A stretch of 64,000 nt of DNA from Dehalococcoidia bacterium UBA5748 (GTDB lineage: Bacteria; Chloroflexota; Dehalococcoidia; Dehalococcoidales; UBA5627). A program made the translations under genes and the position numbers. The stretch is from assembly GCA_002419135.1 (NCBI GenBank), contig DIFM01000041.1, forward strand, positions 62,001-126,000, written 5' to 3'. Every line of letters starts with the position of its first letter. The first letter of the stretch is position 1. Positions 16,718 to 26,904 of this stretch are shown one piece after another. The notes under the pieces were generated by a model. The model did no database searches. It was not told the origin of the DNA and saw only the letters and a list, made by a program, of their open reading frames with translations.

Positions 16718-17284
16718 TTAACGCTCATTTTGTTTTTTATTTCTGGTGGAAATAAAAACATATGTAACTAATCCCAGCAGTGCGACTCCGGCTATAATGG
16801 CGCCTGCCCATCCAAGCAGTGTTAAACAAGTAACTATAACACCCGCTATGATAACTCCGATAAAAATGGAGAAAAAGGCTTGTTTGAATCCTATGCCCAA
16901 GAGTACTGCGACCAGTGAACCCGTCCATGCTCCGGTTACAGGCAAAGGAATAGCAACCAATAATATTAATCCCAGGCTCTTGTATTTTTTTATCGGCCTG
17001 CTTCTATTGTTTGCTCTTTCAAACAGCCAATCGAAGAATTTTTTCATTTGCGGAATTCGGCTTAGGAATTTGGCAATTGATTCTATAAATAACAGGATAA
17101 ACGGTACCGGCAACATGTTCCCGATGATGGCAAGCAGAAACGCATAATACCACGGGAAATCAAAATTGACGATAGCTACAGGAATAGATGCCCTTAACTC
17201 GAATATAGGTAAGGCTGAAATTAAAATGATAATTAATTCTTTGGCAAGATTTAAATCGAGAATGGAAAGTAATAGTTCTAACAA
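16718..17284 (-). CDS. Small multidrug export-like membrane protein (COG2426 family)
   Basis: 188 residues with four or five membrane helices and the family features ALPIFELRASIPVAI near the N-terminus and LVAIPLPVTGAWTGSLVA in the middle (a helix-break hairpin with conserved Pro and Trp). The family is annotated as putative small multidrug export proteins, but the transport role is weakly founded. It stands alone, reading away from dxs. The N-terminal start MLELLLSIL gives the usual length. Confidence 0.85.
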   Translation of the reverse strand: MLELLLSILDLNLAKELIIILISALPIFELRASIPVAIVNFDFPWYYAFLLAIIGNMLPVPFILLFIESIAKFLSRIPQMKKFFDWLFERANNRSRPIKKYKSLGLILLVAIPLPVTGAWTGSLVAVLLGIGFKQAFFSIFIGVIIAGVIVTCLTLLGWAGAIIAGVALLGLVTYVFISTRNKKQNER

Positions 17285-17362
17285 TAATTTTATCCTGTTT
17301 CAGTAAATATAAAGCAGTCTAGCAAACAGTTTATTGAACCGTCAAGTTAATGTAAGAATTTC

Positions 17363-17392
17363 TTGACAACCTTTTTACTTCATTGCTAGTAT
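17363..17392 (+). promoter_or_regulatory. Sigma-70 promoter of dxs
   Basis: TTGACA at 17363-17368, an 18-base spacer and TAGTAT at 17387-17392 with an extended TGC just before it. It lies about 55 bases before the chosen dxs start. Confidence 0.6.
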
Positions 17393-17448
17393 AAGGGTTA
17401 GCTCCTATTCATATTATTTACATATTGCTGTTATATCGAGTAAAAATT

Positions 17449-19326
17449 ATGCCCGAATTATTAGATAAAATAAACGGCCCCGCAGATCTTAAAAATCTGA
17501 CCACAAAGCAACTGGAAAAATTGGCTGATGAAATCAGGCAGGAACTTGTTTCTGTGATAACGGTAAACGGTGGTCATCTGGCATCCAGCCTCGGAGTTGT
17601 CGAGTTGACAATTGCTTTACACAGGGTCTTCAACAGCCCCGATGATAAAATAATCTGGGATGTCGGGCATCAGTCTTATGCTCATAAGCTGCTTACGGGC
17701 AGAAAGAAACAGTTCAAAACAGTTCGCCAATACGGCGGGTTGTCCGGTTTCCCATCGCGTGATGAAAGTCCGCATGACCCATTCGGAGCAGGGCATGCCA
17801 GCACATCTGTTTCAGCTGCTATGGGGATGGCTAAAGCAAGGGACCTGGCCGGTGACGACTATCATGTAATCGCTGTCATTGGAGATGGGGCAGCAACCGG
17901 TGGTATGGCGTTGGAGGCTTTTAATAATCTTCCTTATCTGGGTTCTAAATTGATTGTTATTCTTAACGATAACGGTATGTCGATCTCGCCCACAGTGGGA
18001 GCGTTATCAAAGATATTCAGTAAGGTGCGCTTTGATAAAAGGTACTATAAAGCCAGCGAAAAAAGTAAAAGAATTCTCGATTATTTGCCTCTGGGTAAAA
18101 AACTATGGGAATTCGGAGAGAAGATTAAAAGCAGCATTAAGGGTTTTGTTATGCCGACTACAATTTGGGAAGAATTCGGTATGGCATACATGGGGCCGAT
18201 CGACGGGCATAATATAAAAGACCTTGAGACAGCATTGATACAGGCGAGGGATTACAGTCATAAGCCGACGCTTATTCATATATCCACAACGAAAGGTAAA
18301 GGGTACACCCCCGCTGAAGGCAATGCGGTTTATTTTCATGGGGTATCCCCTGCATGCAAGGTTCAGGCGAAGACAGCTCCCACTTATAGTGAAGTATTTG
18401 CACAGACTGTCTTGCAATTAGCCAGGGAAGAGCCGAAACTGGTTGTTATTACCCCTGCCATGCCGGAGGGAAATTGCCTTAGTATAGTGCAAAATGAGTT
18501 CCCTGATAGGGTTATTGATGTTGGTATATGCGAACAACACGCGGTTACTTTTGCAGCCGGATTAGCTACTCAAGGCTATATACCTGTCGTGGCTATCTAT
18601 TCTACTTTCCTGCAACGGTCTTTTGACCAGATAATACATGATGTCTGTTTACAGGATTTACCTGTTGTATTTGCTATAGACCGCGGAGGTATAGTCGGAG
18701 ACGATGGTAAAACACATCAGGGTATTTTTGACATATCTTATCTTTCGTTGATACCTAATTTGATTTTATCTGCTCCAAAGGATGAAAACGAATTACAGCA
18801 TTTACTATATACCGCAACTAAAACTAAACATCCGATGGCTATAAGATATCCCCGCGGTTGTGGAACCGGGATAACTATCGATGATAAATTTAAGATAATC
18901 CCGCTCGGTACAGCAGAAGTGTTGAAAGAGGGCAATGATATAGCTATTATAGCGGTCGGCGCTTCCGTACCTTATGCTATACAGTCGGCGGGAGAGCTAT
19001 CGTTAAAAGGAATTGAAGCAACCGTTATCAACGGACGTTTTATGAAGCCGTTGGATGCGGGTATTCTGCTTGATACTGCCCGAAGGATAAAAAATATTAT
19101 AACCGTGGAGGAGAATGTACTTAACGGCGGTTTCGGGAGTATCGTATTATCGCTTTTACAGAGGGAAGGTTTAACTGATGTCAGGGTTAAGACAATAGGT
19201 ATTCCCGATAAATATGTTGAGCACGGTACGCCAAAGATATTAAGAGTAAAATACGGCTTGGATTCTGAAGGGATAGTTAAAGAGGCGCTGGCATTGTTAC
19301 CGGAAGTTAAAAGAATTCACTGTTAA
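17449..19326 (+). CDS. dxs: 1-deoxy-D-xylulose-5-phosphate synthase
   Basis: Thiamine-diphosphate enzyme condensing pyruvate and glyceraldehyde-3-phosphate, the first step of the MEP isoprenoid pathway. The N-terminal domain shows GGHLASSLGVVELTIALH, WDVGHQSYAHKLLTGR and the ThDP/Mg motif VIGDGAATGGMALEAFNN. The middle domain has EQHAVTFAAGLA and the C-terminal domain TVEENVLNGGFGS. At 625 residues it is full length. The ATG at 17449 starts the typical MPELLDKI end; an upstream TTG in frame would add eight unlikely residues. pgk follows after 81 bases, so the two may be cotranscribed. Confidence 0.97.
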   Translation: MPELLDKINGPADLKNLTTKQLEKLADEIRQELVSVITVNGGHLASSLGVVELTIALHRVFNSPDDKIIWDVGHQSYAHKLLTGRKKQFKTVRQYGGLSGFPSRDESPHDPFGAGHASTSVSAAMGMAKARDLAGDDYHVIAVIGDGAATGGMALEAFNNLPYLGSKLIVILNDNGMSISPTVGALSKIFSKVRFDKRYYKASEKSKRILDYLPLGKKLWEFGEKIKSSIKGFVMPTTIWEEFGMAYMGPIDGHNIKDLETALIQARDYSHKPTLIHISTTKGKGYTPAEGNAVYFHGVSPACKVQAKTAPTYSEVFAQTVLQLAREEPKLVVITPAMPEGNCLSIVQNEFPDRVIDVGICEQHAVTFAAGLATQGYIPVVAIYSTFLQRSFDQIIHDVCLQDLPVVFAIDRGGIVGDDGKTHQGIFDISYLSLIPNLILSAPKDENELQHLLYTATKTKHPMAIRYPRGCGTGITIDDKFKIIPLGTAEVLKEGNDIAIIAVGASVPYAIQSAGELSLKGIEATVINGRFMKPLDAGILLDTARRIKNIITVEENVLNGGFGSIVLSLLQREGLTDVRVKTIGIPDKYVEHGTPKILRVKYGLDSEGIVKEALALLPEVKRIHC

Positions 19327-19407
19327 ACGAAAATGATATATAATTATGTGCTTAGCATTGAGTAGCAGAATTGCCTGATTTTTTTATTTTCATGAAAAAG
19401 GGTACAG

Positions 19408-20613
19408 ATGAATAAATTAACGGTCAGAGATATCGATGTCAGCGGTAAAAAAGTGCTTGTAAGGGTAGATTATAATATTCCTTTTAGTTATAAGACACAC
19501 GCTATAACCGATGACAGCCGCATCAGGGCTTCGCTGCCAACCATTGACTATCTGGTTGAGCAAGGGGCAAGAATTATTCTGTGTTCACATCTCGGGCGTC
19601 CTTCAGGGCAACCTAATGCCGAGTTTAGCTTAGCAATCGTGGCGCAGCATCTTTCACAAATTATGAGGCAATCGGTTGGATTTGTTAACGATTGTATTGG
19701 TTTCGAAGTTGATAGCGCTATTGCCGGTATGCAAAACGGCGATATTCTGTTGTTAGAGAACCTCAGATTTTACGAGGAAGAAGAAAAAGGGGATGATGCT
19801 TTTGCCCGAGCGCTCTCAAAACACGGTGATATCTTTGTAAATGACGCTTTTGGTACAGCTCATAGAAAACATGCATCGATCGTCGGTGTTACCAAATATA
19901 TACCATCTGTATCCGGTTTATTGCTGGAAAAGGAAATAAATGCCCTGGGCAAGGTTTTAACGGAACCGCCTCATCCTTTCGGGGTGCTTTTAGGCGGTGC
20001 CAAAGTAAGTGATAAAGTAGCCATGTTAGATAACATTATGGAAAAGGTAGATACAATAGTTATCGGTGGCGGTATGGCAGCTACATTTCTAAAGGCACAA
20101 TCTTATGAAGTGGGAGCTTCTTTAATAGATGATTCAGTGGATACTGCTCGGGATATAATTGAGAAAACGAAGCAGAACAGCGTAAAACTTTTTCTTCCGG
20201 ATGATATGCTGGTAGCCAGTGAAGTTAATGATAAGGCCGAAACTGAAAATGTTGATATTGCGCATATCCCCGCAAATAAACATATAGTAGACATTGGTAC
20301 TTTAACTATCACAAAATTCACAAAAGCGCTTGAAAAATGCCGTACTGTGTTTTGGAACGGGCCGATGGGGATCTATGAAATACCTCAATTCAGTGAAGGC
20401 ACGAAAATTATGGCGCAAATTATTGCCAATCTGCACGGTACCACTATTATCGGTGGCGGATCGACATCCGAAATCGTAACCGAGTTAAAATTAGGGCATA
20501 AAATGACCTTTGTATCTACCGGCGGAGGAGCTTCTTTGAAATTCTTAAGCGGGGAAACACTTCCCGGTGTTGAAGCATTGCTGGACAAAAAAGCGAAAAT
20601 AAATCCAGCCTGA
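19408..20613 (+). CDS. pgk: Phosphoglycerate kinase
   Basis: Transfers phosphate between 1,3-bisphosphoglycerate and ADP in glycolysis/gluconeogenesis. Signatures are KKVLVRVDYNIP, CSHLGRPSG, ENLRFYEEEEKGDD, NDAFGTAHRKHAS, LLGGAKVSDK and the C-terminal STGGGASLKFL. 401 residues, full length. It leads a compact glycolytic set with apgM and tpiA, whose intergenic gaps are 15 and 5 bases. Confidence 0.97.
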   Translation: MNKLTVRDIDVSGKKVLVRVDYNIPFSYKTHAITDDSRIRASLPTIDYLVEQGARIILCSHLGRPSGQPNAEFSLAIVAQHLSQIMRQSVGFVNDCIGFEVDSAIAGMQNGDILLLENLRFYEEEEKGDDAFARALSKHGDIFVNDAFGTAHRKHASIVGVTKYIPSVSGLLLEKEINALGKVLTEPPHPFGVLLGGAKVSDKVAMLDNIMEKVDTIVIGGGMAATFLKAQSYEVGASLIDDSVDTARDIIEKTKQNSVKLFLPDDMLVASEVNDKAETENVDIAHIPANKHIVDIGTLTITKFTKALEKCRTVFWNGPMGIYEIPQFSEGTKIMAQIIANLHGTTIIGGGSTSEIVTELKLGHKMTFVSTGGGASLKFLSGETLPGVEALLDKKAKINPA

Positions 20614-20628
20614 ACGGAGTGAAGCATT

Positions 20629-21840
20629 TTGGGTAATATTAGTCTTCAATTAATCAGAGAATTATCGAATACCACTCCTTCCAAAATTGTGTTACTGGTT
20701 ATCGACGGCATGGGTGGGCTCCCTGACATTTCCAGCGGTAAAACAGAACTGGAAGCTGCCAATATTCCCAATATGGATGGTCTTGCCGCTATGAGTATTT
20801 GCGGTTTGTCCGACCCGGTAAGTCCGGGTATTACGGCAGGCAGCGCTCCGGGGCACCTGGCATTATTTGGCTATGACCCGGTTACATATCATATAGGTCG
20901 AGGCGTATTGGAAGCGATGGGAATAGATTATCCGCTTCAATCCGGAGATATAGCAGCACGCGGTAATTTTTGCACTATTGATAAAAACGGATTTATTACG
21001 GACAGGCGTGCGGGACGTATTTCAACCGAACAAAGCAGCCAGCTGTGCGATTTGCTCAACAATATGAATATAGATGGGGTAAGTTTATATGCCTTACCGG
21101 TGAAAGACCATCGTATGGCATTGGTAATTAGGGGTGATAATCTAAATCACAACATAACCGATTCCGATCCCCAGAAAACAGGGGTGACTCCGTTAAAGGT
21201 AAAGGCTAACTCTCCTGAGGCAGAAAGGACAGCGAGTATTATAAATAAGTTTCTTGAGAGGGCGAGAGATATCCTTGCCTCTCACAATCCTGCCAATATG
21301 TTGTTGTTACGCGGCTTTGATGAAAAACCGAAGTTTCCAACCGTATCTGAGATATATAAATTGAAGCCGGCGGCAATTGCCAGTTACCCGATGTATCGGG
21401 GTTTAGCCAGAGCGGTCGGAATGGAAGTTTTGGAAACAGGTCCGGCCATTGAAGATGAAATGTCCACTCTTAAAAAAAGTTACGATAGTTATGATTTTTT
21501 CTTTATACATATAAAAGAAACCGATGCACAGGGTGAAGATGGCAACTTTGAAGCTAAGGTGAAGGTATTGGAGCATGTGGATAGAATTTTACCGGAAATT
21601 ACCGGATTAAATCCTGATGTAATAATTGTTGCAGGTGATCATTCTACTCCTGCTATGATTAAAGGACATAGCTGGCACTCGGTGCCGGTGCTGATTTATT
21701 CTAAATGGTGCCGGCCGGATAATGTTAGACAGTTTACGGAATCGGCATGTATCTATGGTGGATTGGGTAGAATATCAGCTACTGATATTATGCCGCTGGC
21801 AATGGCAAATGCCTTGAAACTCAATAAATACGGAGCATAA
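20629..21840 (+). CDS. apgM: 2,3-bisphosphoglycerate-independent phosphoglycerate mutase, archaeal type
   Basis: Interconverts 3- and 2-phosphoglycerate. It belongs to the alkaline-phosphatase-like metalloenzymes: IVLLVIDGMGG binds metal, PGITAGSAPGHLALFGYDP holds the phospho-Ser region, and FIHIKETDAQGEDGN and VAGDHSTPAMIKGHSWH supply further ligands. About 400 residues matches the short archaeal (ApgM) class rather than the 510-residue GpmI. The start is TTG with GGAGTGA upstream. It lies between pgk and tpiA. Confidence 0.93.
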   Translation: MGNISLQLIRELSNTTPSKIVLLVIDGMGGLPDISSGKTELEAANIPNMDGLAAMSICGLSDPVSPGITAGSAPGHLALFGYDPVTYHIGRGVLEAMGIDYPLQSGDIAARGNFCTIDKNGFITDRRAGRISTEQSSQLCDLLNNMNIDGVSLYALPVKDHRMALVIRGDNLNHNITDSDPQKTGVTPLKVKANSPEAERTASIINKFLERARDILASHNPANMLLLRGFDEKPKFPTVSEIYKLKPAAIASYPMYRGLARAVGMEVLETGPAIEDEMSTLKKSYDSYDFFFIHIKETDAQGEDGNFEAKVKVLEHVDRILPEITGLNPDVIIVAGDHSTPAMIKGHSWHSVPVLIYSKWCRPDNVRQFTESACIYGGLGRISATDIMPLAMANALKLNKYGA

Positions 21841-21845
21841 AAATA

Positions 21846-22613
21846 ATGAGGATTCCATTAATTGCCGGTAACTGGAAAATGAATACATCGGTTGAGGAAG
21901 CTGTTGCTCTCGTTAGCGCTATGCAAAAAGAGCTGGATGACATCGGTAATGTTGAAAAACTTATCTGTCCGCCATTTATATCGCTGAAAGCGGTTTATGA
22001 ATTACTTGCCCCAAGCACTATAAAAGTCGGAGCTCAAAATATGCACTATGAGGATAAGGGTGCATTTACCGGGGAAGTATCGCCTTTAATGATAAAAGAT
22101 ATTTGCGGGTATGTCATTATCGGACATTCGGAGCGCAGACAATACTTTAATGACGACCTTTATATCAATAAAAAGTTAAAAGCCGCAATTAGATATGGAA
22201 TTATTCCGATTCTGTGTATCGGTGAAAAACCGGAGGAAAAACAATCCGGTAAAACTATTGAGGTGCTTGATAAGCAACTGGAGCAGGCGTTTATAGATAT
22301 TGAAGATATCGATACTCTTGTTATAGCATATGAGCCGATTTGGGCAATTGGCACCGGGATGTCTGCCAGTGGGGAGCAAGCTAACAGTATAATTGAAGCT
22401 ATCAGGCAAAAAATAGGGGCTCTATACGACAATAAGGTTGCTTCCGCCATACGTATCCTTTACGGTGGAAGCGCCAATGCCGAAAATATCATTGAATTTG
22501 TCAGCCAATCTGAGATAGACGGTGCTCTGGTAGGAGGCGCCAGCCTGAAACCGGAGCTGTTTATAAGCATGGTTAAACAGACTTCCGCTATATACAAAGA
22601 TGTTATAGAATAG
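21846..22613 (+). CDS. tpiA: Triosephosphate isomerase
   Basis: Interconverts dihydroxyacetone phosphate and glyceraldehyde-3-phosphate. Visible are GNWKMN with the catalytic Lys, GHSERRQ with the His, AYEPIWAIGTG with the Glu, and YGGSAN and DGALVGGASL for phosphate binding. 255 residues, full length. It starts five bases after apgM and closes the glycolytic set. Confidence 0.97.
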   Translation: MRIPLIAGNWKMNTSVEEAVALVSAMQKELDDIGNVEKLICPPFISLKAVYELLAPSTIKVGAQNMHYEDKGAFTGEVSPLMIKDICGYVIIGHSERRQYFNDDLYINKKLKAAIRYGIIPILCIGEKPEEKQSGKTIEVLDKQLEQAFIDIEDIDTLVIAYEPIWAIGTGMSASGEQANSIIEAIRQKIGALYDNKVASAIRILYGGSANAENIIEFVSQSEIDGALVGGASLKPELFISMVKQTSAIYKDVIE

Positions 22614-22681
22614 GGGATAGTTAACATAATATCTACTGATACCTCTTCTAACTTTTTACTATAAGTCCTTTATTTCCGTTA

Positions 22682-23605
22682 ATGATTATGAAACAAATAA
22701 TTGCCATTGTTGGTCCTACCGGTATCGGAAAAAGTAATTTAGCTGTGCGTATTAGTCAAAAGATTGATGCGGAGATTATTGGTGCGGATAGTCGCCAGGT
22801 GTACCGATATATGGATATCGGTACTGCAAAACCTTCCAAAGAGGAAAGGGGTTTGGTTCCCCATCATTTAATTGACATAATAAATCCGAACGAGTCTTTC
22901 AGCCTTGCAGAGTATCAACAACAATGTAAATCGATTATTGAAGATATTTGTAACAGAAATAAGTTACCGTTATTGGTTGGCGGCAGCGGGCAGTATACTT
23001 GGGCGGTACTGGAGGGTTGGGGGATTCCTGAAGTTGCTCCGGATATGAAATATCGGAACATGCTGGAAAATAAGGCAGCGGAGATGGGTAAAGAAGAATT
23101 ATACCACGAACTGTTGCTTACAGACCCGGAAGCTGCTGCAAGAATAGATGAATCTAACGTAAGAAGAGTAATCAGAGCGTTGGAAATTGCAAAAAATGCC
23201 AAGGATAATAAGACGCGAAAAAGAGATAAACAACCGATATATGATGCTCTTATCATAGGGTTGACAACTTCACGTGAGGAGTTATATTGCAGGATTGATA
23301 AAAGAGTAGATTCTATGATAGAAAAAGGGCTGCTCGATGAAACCAAGTGGTTGATAGACAATGAATATAACAGCGATTTACCATCGATGTCCGGTATTGG
23401 ATATAAGCAGATGGTAATGTATCTCAAGGGTGAATTAAGCCTTGATTCGGCTATACAACAGATCAAATATGAAACGCATCGTTATGTGCGCAGCCAATAT
23501 AACTGGTTCAAGTTAAAAGATGATAGAATTAAGTGGTTTGATGTACAAAACGAGGTTGAATCTGACATAATTAGAGCAATCGATGATTTTATCTCTACTG
23601 ATTAG
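22682..23605 (+). CDS. miaA: tRNA dimethylallyltransferase
   Basis: Adds an isopentenyl group from DMAPP to A37 of tRNAs reading UNN codons. The P-loop GPTGIGKSNLA, DSRQVYRYMDIGTAKP, VGGSGQYTWA and ALIIGLTTSR are typical; the C-terminus keeps the Y-arm of MiaA. 307 residues. The ATG at 22688 (MKQIIAI) is nearly as likely as 22682. The dapF gene follows after eight bases; the miaA-dapF-dapL-hflX order fits Dehalococcoidia as I recall it. Confidence 0.95.
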   Translation: MIMKQIIAIVGPTGIGKSNLAVRISQKIDAEIIGADSRQVYRYMDIGTAKPSKEERGLVPHHLIDIINPNESFSLAEYQQQCKSIIEDICNRNKLPLLVGGSGQYTWAVLEGWGIPEVAPDMKYRNMLENKAAEMGKEELYHELLLTDPEAAARIDESNVRRVIRALEIAKNAKDNKTRKRDKQPIYDALIIGLTTSREELYCRIDKRVDSMIEKGLLDETKWLIDNEYNSDLPSMSGIGYKQMVMYLKGELSLDSAIQQIKYETHRYVRSQYNWFKLKDDRIKWFDVQNEVESDIIRAIDDFISTD

Positions 23606-23613
23606 GAGCTAAA

Positions 23614-24471
23614 ATGGTTTTTACAAAGTTACAGAGTGTAGGCAACGATTTTGTTTTAATAGAAACAAATGACTTGACTTACGATTGGGAAAGTTTATCT
23701 AAGGCTATGTGTGACAGGAAATTCGGTATCGGCGCCGACGGTCTGCTATTGCTTGTTCCATCATTAAAAGCGGATTTCGGTATGCGTATGTTCAATCCTG
23801 ATGGTACTGAGTCTGAGGCTTGCGGTAACGGATTAAGGTGTCTTATTAAATACATTGCTGATATAAAACTTGCCGGAAAAGAAGATTCAAACTTGAATAT
23901 CGATACTATAGCCGGTGTAAGGAAAGCAATATTTGTAAGAAAAGAAGGCAAAGCGGATATGATTCAGGCATCTATGGGTATTCCTGAATTTGATACTGCA
24001 AAGATTCCAGTAGCAATCGATAATAATAGAGGTAGGATTGTTGCGTCAAGGCTTATAACAGAATATCCTTTAACGATAGATAATATCGATTTACTGCTTA
24101 GTTTTGTATCTATGGGAAATCCGCATGCTGTTTATTTTCAGAAAAAGCCCGTCAGGGAGTTTCCGTTAGCAAGAATTGGTCCTCTGGTTGAAAATTATAT
24201 TGCATTCCCAAAACATATTAACTTTGAAGTAGCAGAAATTGTTAGTAGAGGCCAAATAGAAGTAAGGGTATGGGAAAGAGGCGCCGGCGAAACGCTGGGT
24301 TGTGGTACCGGCGCTTGTGCTGTAGCTGTTTGTGCAATCCTACTGGGATATACGGACAATGCAGTGGTCGTAATTCTTCCGGGAGGCAAACTGCGGGTGG
24401 AATGGGATGGCAAAGGGGAAGTATTGCTTAGCGGTGTTGCCGAGATAGTGTTTAGAGGTGATTGGAAATAA
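23614..24471 (+). CDS. dapF: Diaminopimelate epimerase
   Basis: Converts LL- to meso-diaminopimelate for lysine and, where present, peptidoglycan. The two catalytic Cys are seen in SEACGNGLRC and LGCGTGACA; the N-terminal KLQSVGNDFVLIE is also typical. 285 residues, full length. AGGAGC lies before the ATG. It is coupled functionally to the next gene, the aminotransferase that makes LL-DAP. Confidence 0.96.
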   Translation: MVFTKLQSVGNDFVLIETNDLTYDWESLSKAMCDRKFGIGADGLLLLVPSLKADFGMRMFNPDGTESEACGNGLRCLIKYIADIKLAGKEDSNLNIDTIAGVRKAIFVRKEGKADMIQASMGIPEFDTAKIPVAIDNNRGRIVASRLITEYPLTIDNIDLLLSFVSMGNPHAVYFQKKPVREFPLARIGPLVENYIAFPKHINFEVAEIVSRGQIEVRVWERGAGETLGCGTGACAVAVCAILLGYTDNAVVVILPGGKLRVEWDGKGEVLLSGVAEIVFRGDWK

Positions 24472-24498
24472 TAAATCTGTTCTTGAGGTTAAAATTAT

Positions 24499-25692
24499 AT
24501 GCAAATGTCACAACGCATGAATAATCTGGAACCATATCTTTTTGTTGAAATTAACAAAAAAATTGCTGAAAAAAAGGCTCTGGGTAAAGAGGTTATTAAT
24601 TTCAGTATCGGCGACCCGGATTTACCCACGCCGGAAAATGTAATAAATAAGATTTGCCAAAAGGCTGCTGACCCGGCAAATCACCGCTATCCGGAGACAT
24701 TCGGATTACCTGAATTAAGGCAGGCAATAGCCGGTTGGTACAAAAAACGCTTTAATGTAATACTGGACCCTGACATTGAAGTATTGCCGTTACATGGTTC
24801 CAAAGAGGGTATTGCGCATATAGCTTTGTGTTATATAAACCCGGGCGACATTGCTTTGGTTCCGGACCCCGGTTATCCGGTGTATACCGGCGGCACGATT
24901 CTGGCAGGTGGTGAGGTTCATTACCTGCCACTTTTACCGGATAATAGTTTTTTGCCTGATTTGAAAGCTATTCCTGATACTGTTTTAAAAAAAGCTAAAA
25001 TACTCTGGATAAATTACCCGAATAATCCAACCGGGGCGGTTGCTGAAATAGAATTCTTTAATAAGGTGGTAGAGTTTGCAAAGAGTAATGATATTTTAGT
25101 CTGCCATGACGGGCCATATTCTGAGGTTGCTTTTGATGATTATAAGCCGGTTAGTTTTCTACAGGCGAATGGAGCTAAAGATGTCGGTGTGGAGTTTCAT
25201 TCGCTTTCGAAGAGTTATAACATGACCGGCTGGCGCATCGGAATGGTAGTGGGTAATTCCGAAGCGGTACAAGCCTTGAATACGGTAAAATCAAACCTGG
25301 ATTCGGGAATACCGCAGGCGATACAATTTGCCGCTATCGAAGCCTTAAATAATTCGCAGGAGGCAATCGTTAAACACAATGAGGTTTATCAAAGACGTCG
25401 TGACCTTTTGATTGAGGTATTGAATGATATAGGTGTAGATGCCAAACCACCCAAAGCGGGTTTATATATCTGGGCGAAAGTACCGCAGGGATATACTTCG
25501 ATAGAGTTTACCAATGACCTGCTGGATAATTTGGGCATTGTTGTCACACCCGGGACGGGGTATGGGGCTTGTGGGGAGGGGTATGTACGTTTATCCCTAA
25601 CCATTCCGGATGCGAATCTTGTGAAAGGATTATCGCGATTGTCGGGATGGAAGAATAATAAGGATAAGTTCAAAGCTAAAATTAGAAGGTAG
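24499..25692 (+). CDS. dapL: LL-diaminopimelate aminotransferase
   Basis: PLP enzyme making LL-diaminopimelate directly from tetrahydrodipicolinate, bypassing the acylase route. Class I fold signs: FSIGDPDLPTPENVI, NYPNNPTGAVAE, CHDGPYSEVAFDDY and the PLP lysine in HSLSKSYNMTGWRIG. 397 residues. The DapL assignment over a generic aspartate aminotransferase rests on these motifs and on dapF next door. It lies 27 bases after dapF. Confidence 0.92.
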   Translation: MQMSQRMNNLEPYLFVEINKKIAEKKALGKEVINFSIGDPDLPTPENVINKICQKAADPANHRYPETFGLPELRQAIAGWYKKRFNVILDPDIEVLPLHGSKEGIAHIALCYINPGDIALVPDPGYPVYTGGTILAGGEVHYLPLLPDNSFLPDLKAIPDTVLKKAKILWINYPNNPTGAVAEIEFFNKVVEFAKSNDILVCHDGPYSEVAFDDYKPVSFLQANGAKDVGVEFHSLSKSYNMTGWRIGMVVGNSEAVQALNTVKSNLDSGIPQAIQFAAIEALNNSQEAIVKHNEVYQRRRDLLIEVLNDIGVDAKPPKAGLYIWAKVPQGYTSIEFTNDLLDNLGIVVTPGTGYGACGEGYVRLSLTIPDANLVKGLSRLSGWKNNKDKFKAKIRR

Positions 25693-25713
25693 CTTTACAT
25701 AAAGGAGTATATA

Positions 25714-26904
25714 ATAAATAATAAAACACAGAATACTTCATCTGCCAATGAGCACGCTTTGCTGGTAGCTGTAGGTATCGACAGCATTAAGGATAACTGG
25801 TCGTTAGAGCAATCTCTTGATGAATTAGCTCAGCTGGCAGACACCGCCGGAGCGGTTGTGGTCGGAAGGCTTACCCAAAAACTCCATCAGCCATCGAGAA
25901 ATCTTTATATCGGTAAAGGCAAATTAGATGAACTTATTGAACTTAGGGATACTACAAAAGCCGATGTCATAATATTCGATGATGAATTATCACCTTTACA
26001 GCAGAGAAATCTGGAAGAAGCATTAAATGTGAAAATTATCGACCGGGTTGCTCTGATACTGGATATCTTTGCTCACCGTGCTCAGACTCATGAAGGTAAA
26101 TTACAGGTAGAGCTGGCACAACACCAATATCTTCTTCCAAGATTAGCCGGACAATGGAGTCATCTTGAAAGGTTGGGAGGTGGAATTGGAACCAGAGGGC
26201 CGGGAGAATCCCAGCTTGAGACTGACCGCAGGCTGATTAATAAAAAAATACAGAAGTTAAAAAAACAACTCGATGATGTAAAAAAGCATCGTATGCTTTA
26301 CCGGCAACAGCGACGAAAGAGCGGCATTCCTATAGTTGCACTGGTTGGCTATACGAATTCGGGGAAAAGCACATTATTGAATGCACTTGGCAAAGCAGAT
26401 GTTTTGGCTGAAGACAAGCTCTTTGCGACACTCGATCCGACCACCAGAAGAATTATGCTGCCGGAAAAAACAACTTTTCTCCTCAGTGATACCGTTGGTT
26501 TTATAAGGAAGTTGCCCCCGGTAGTAGTATCGGCGTTCAGGGCGACACTGGAGGAATTGGAAGAAGCTACAATTCTTCTTCACGTAGTGGATTTTTCTTC
26601 CGGGAGTGCTGCCGAAATGTGTGAAGTTGTTGAAGATGTTTTTAAAGACCTGGGGATTTCCAATAAACCGGTTATAACGGTGTTAAATAAAATAGACCTT
26701 TTACTGGACCCCCAAAAAAAATGGATTGAAAACGAAGCAATTACTTTTTTTGAAAATCAGGAAATAGAAAAAGAAGAAAATGCGGTAATTATTTCAGCAA
26801 AGAAAGGTTGGGGGTTAAAAAATCTGCTAAATAAGGTAAATGAGGTTATAAATAATGGGAAGCCTTTTACAACAGATTTTACAACAAAAAATGAGGCGCT
26901 GTAA
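25714..26904 (+). CDS. hflX: GTPase HflX (no canonical start codon near its ribosome site)
   Basis: Ribosome-associated GTPase that splits stalled or heat-damaged 70S ribosomes. It has the N-terminal glycine-rich HflX domain ([17 protein letters not shown] is close in pattern; [18 protein letters not shown] is seen), then G1 [10 protein letters not shown]3 DTVGFI and G4 NKID. The frame is open from the dapL stop. A good AAAGGAG sits at 25701-25707, but the only plausible codons at the right distance are ATA (25711, 25714); the first standard start is a TTG at 25759 with no ribosome site, which would still leave most of the protein. The start given here is a guess. Confidence 0.9.
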   Translation: MNNKTQNTSSANEHALLVAVGIDSIKDNWSLEQSLDELAQLADTAGAVVVGRLTQKLHQPSRNLYIGKGKLDELIELRDTTKADVIIFDDELSPLQQRNLEEALNVKIIDRVALILDIFAHRAQTHEGKLQVELAQHQYLLPRLAGQWSHLERLGGGIGTRGPGESQLETDRRLINKKIQKLKKQLDDVKKHRMLYRQQRRKSGIPIVALVGYTNSGKSTLLNALGKADVLAEDKLFATLDPTTRRIMLPEKTTFLLSDTVGFIRKLPPVVVSAFRATLEELEEATILLHVVDFSSGSAAEMCEVVEDVFKDLGISNKPVITVLNKIDLLLDPQKKWIENEAITFFENQEIEKEENAVIISAKKGWGLKNLLNKVNEVINNGKPFTTDFTTKNEAL

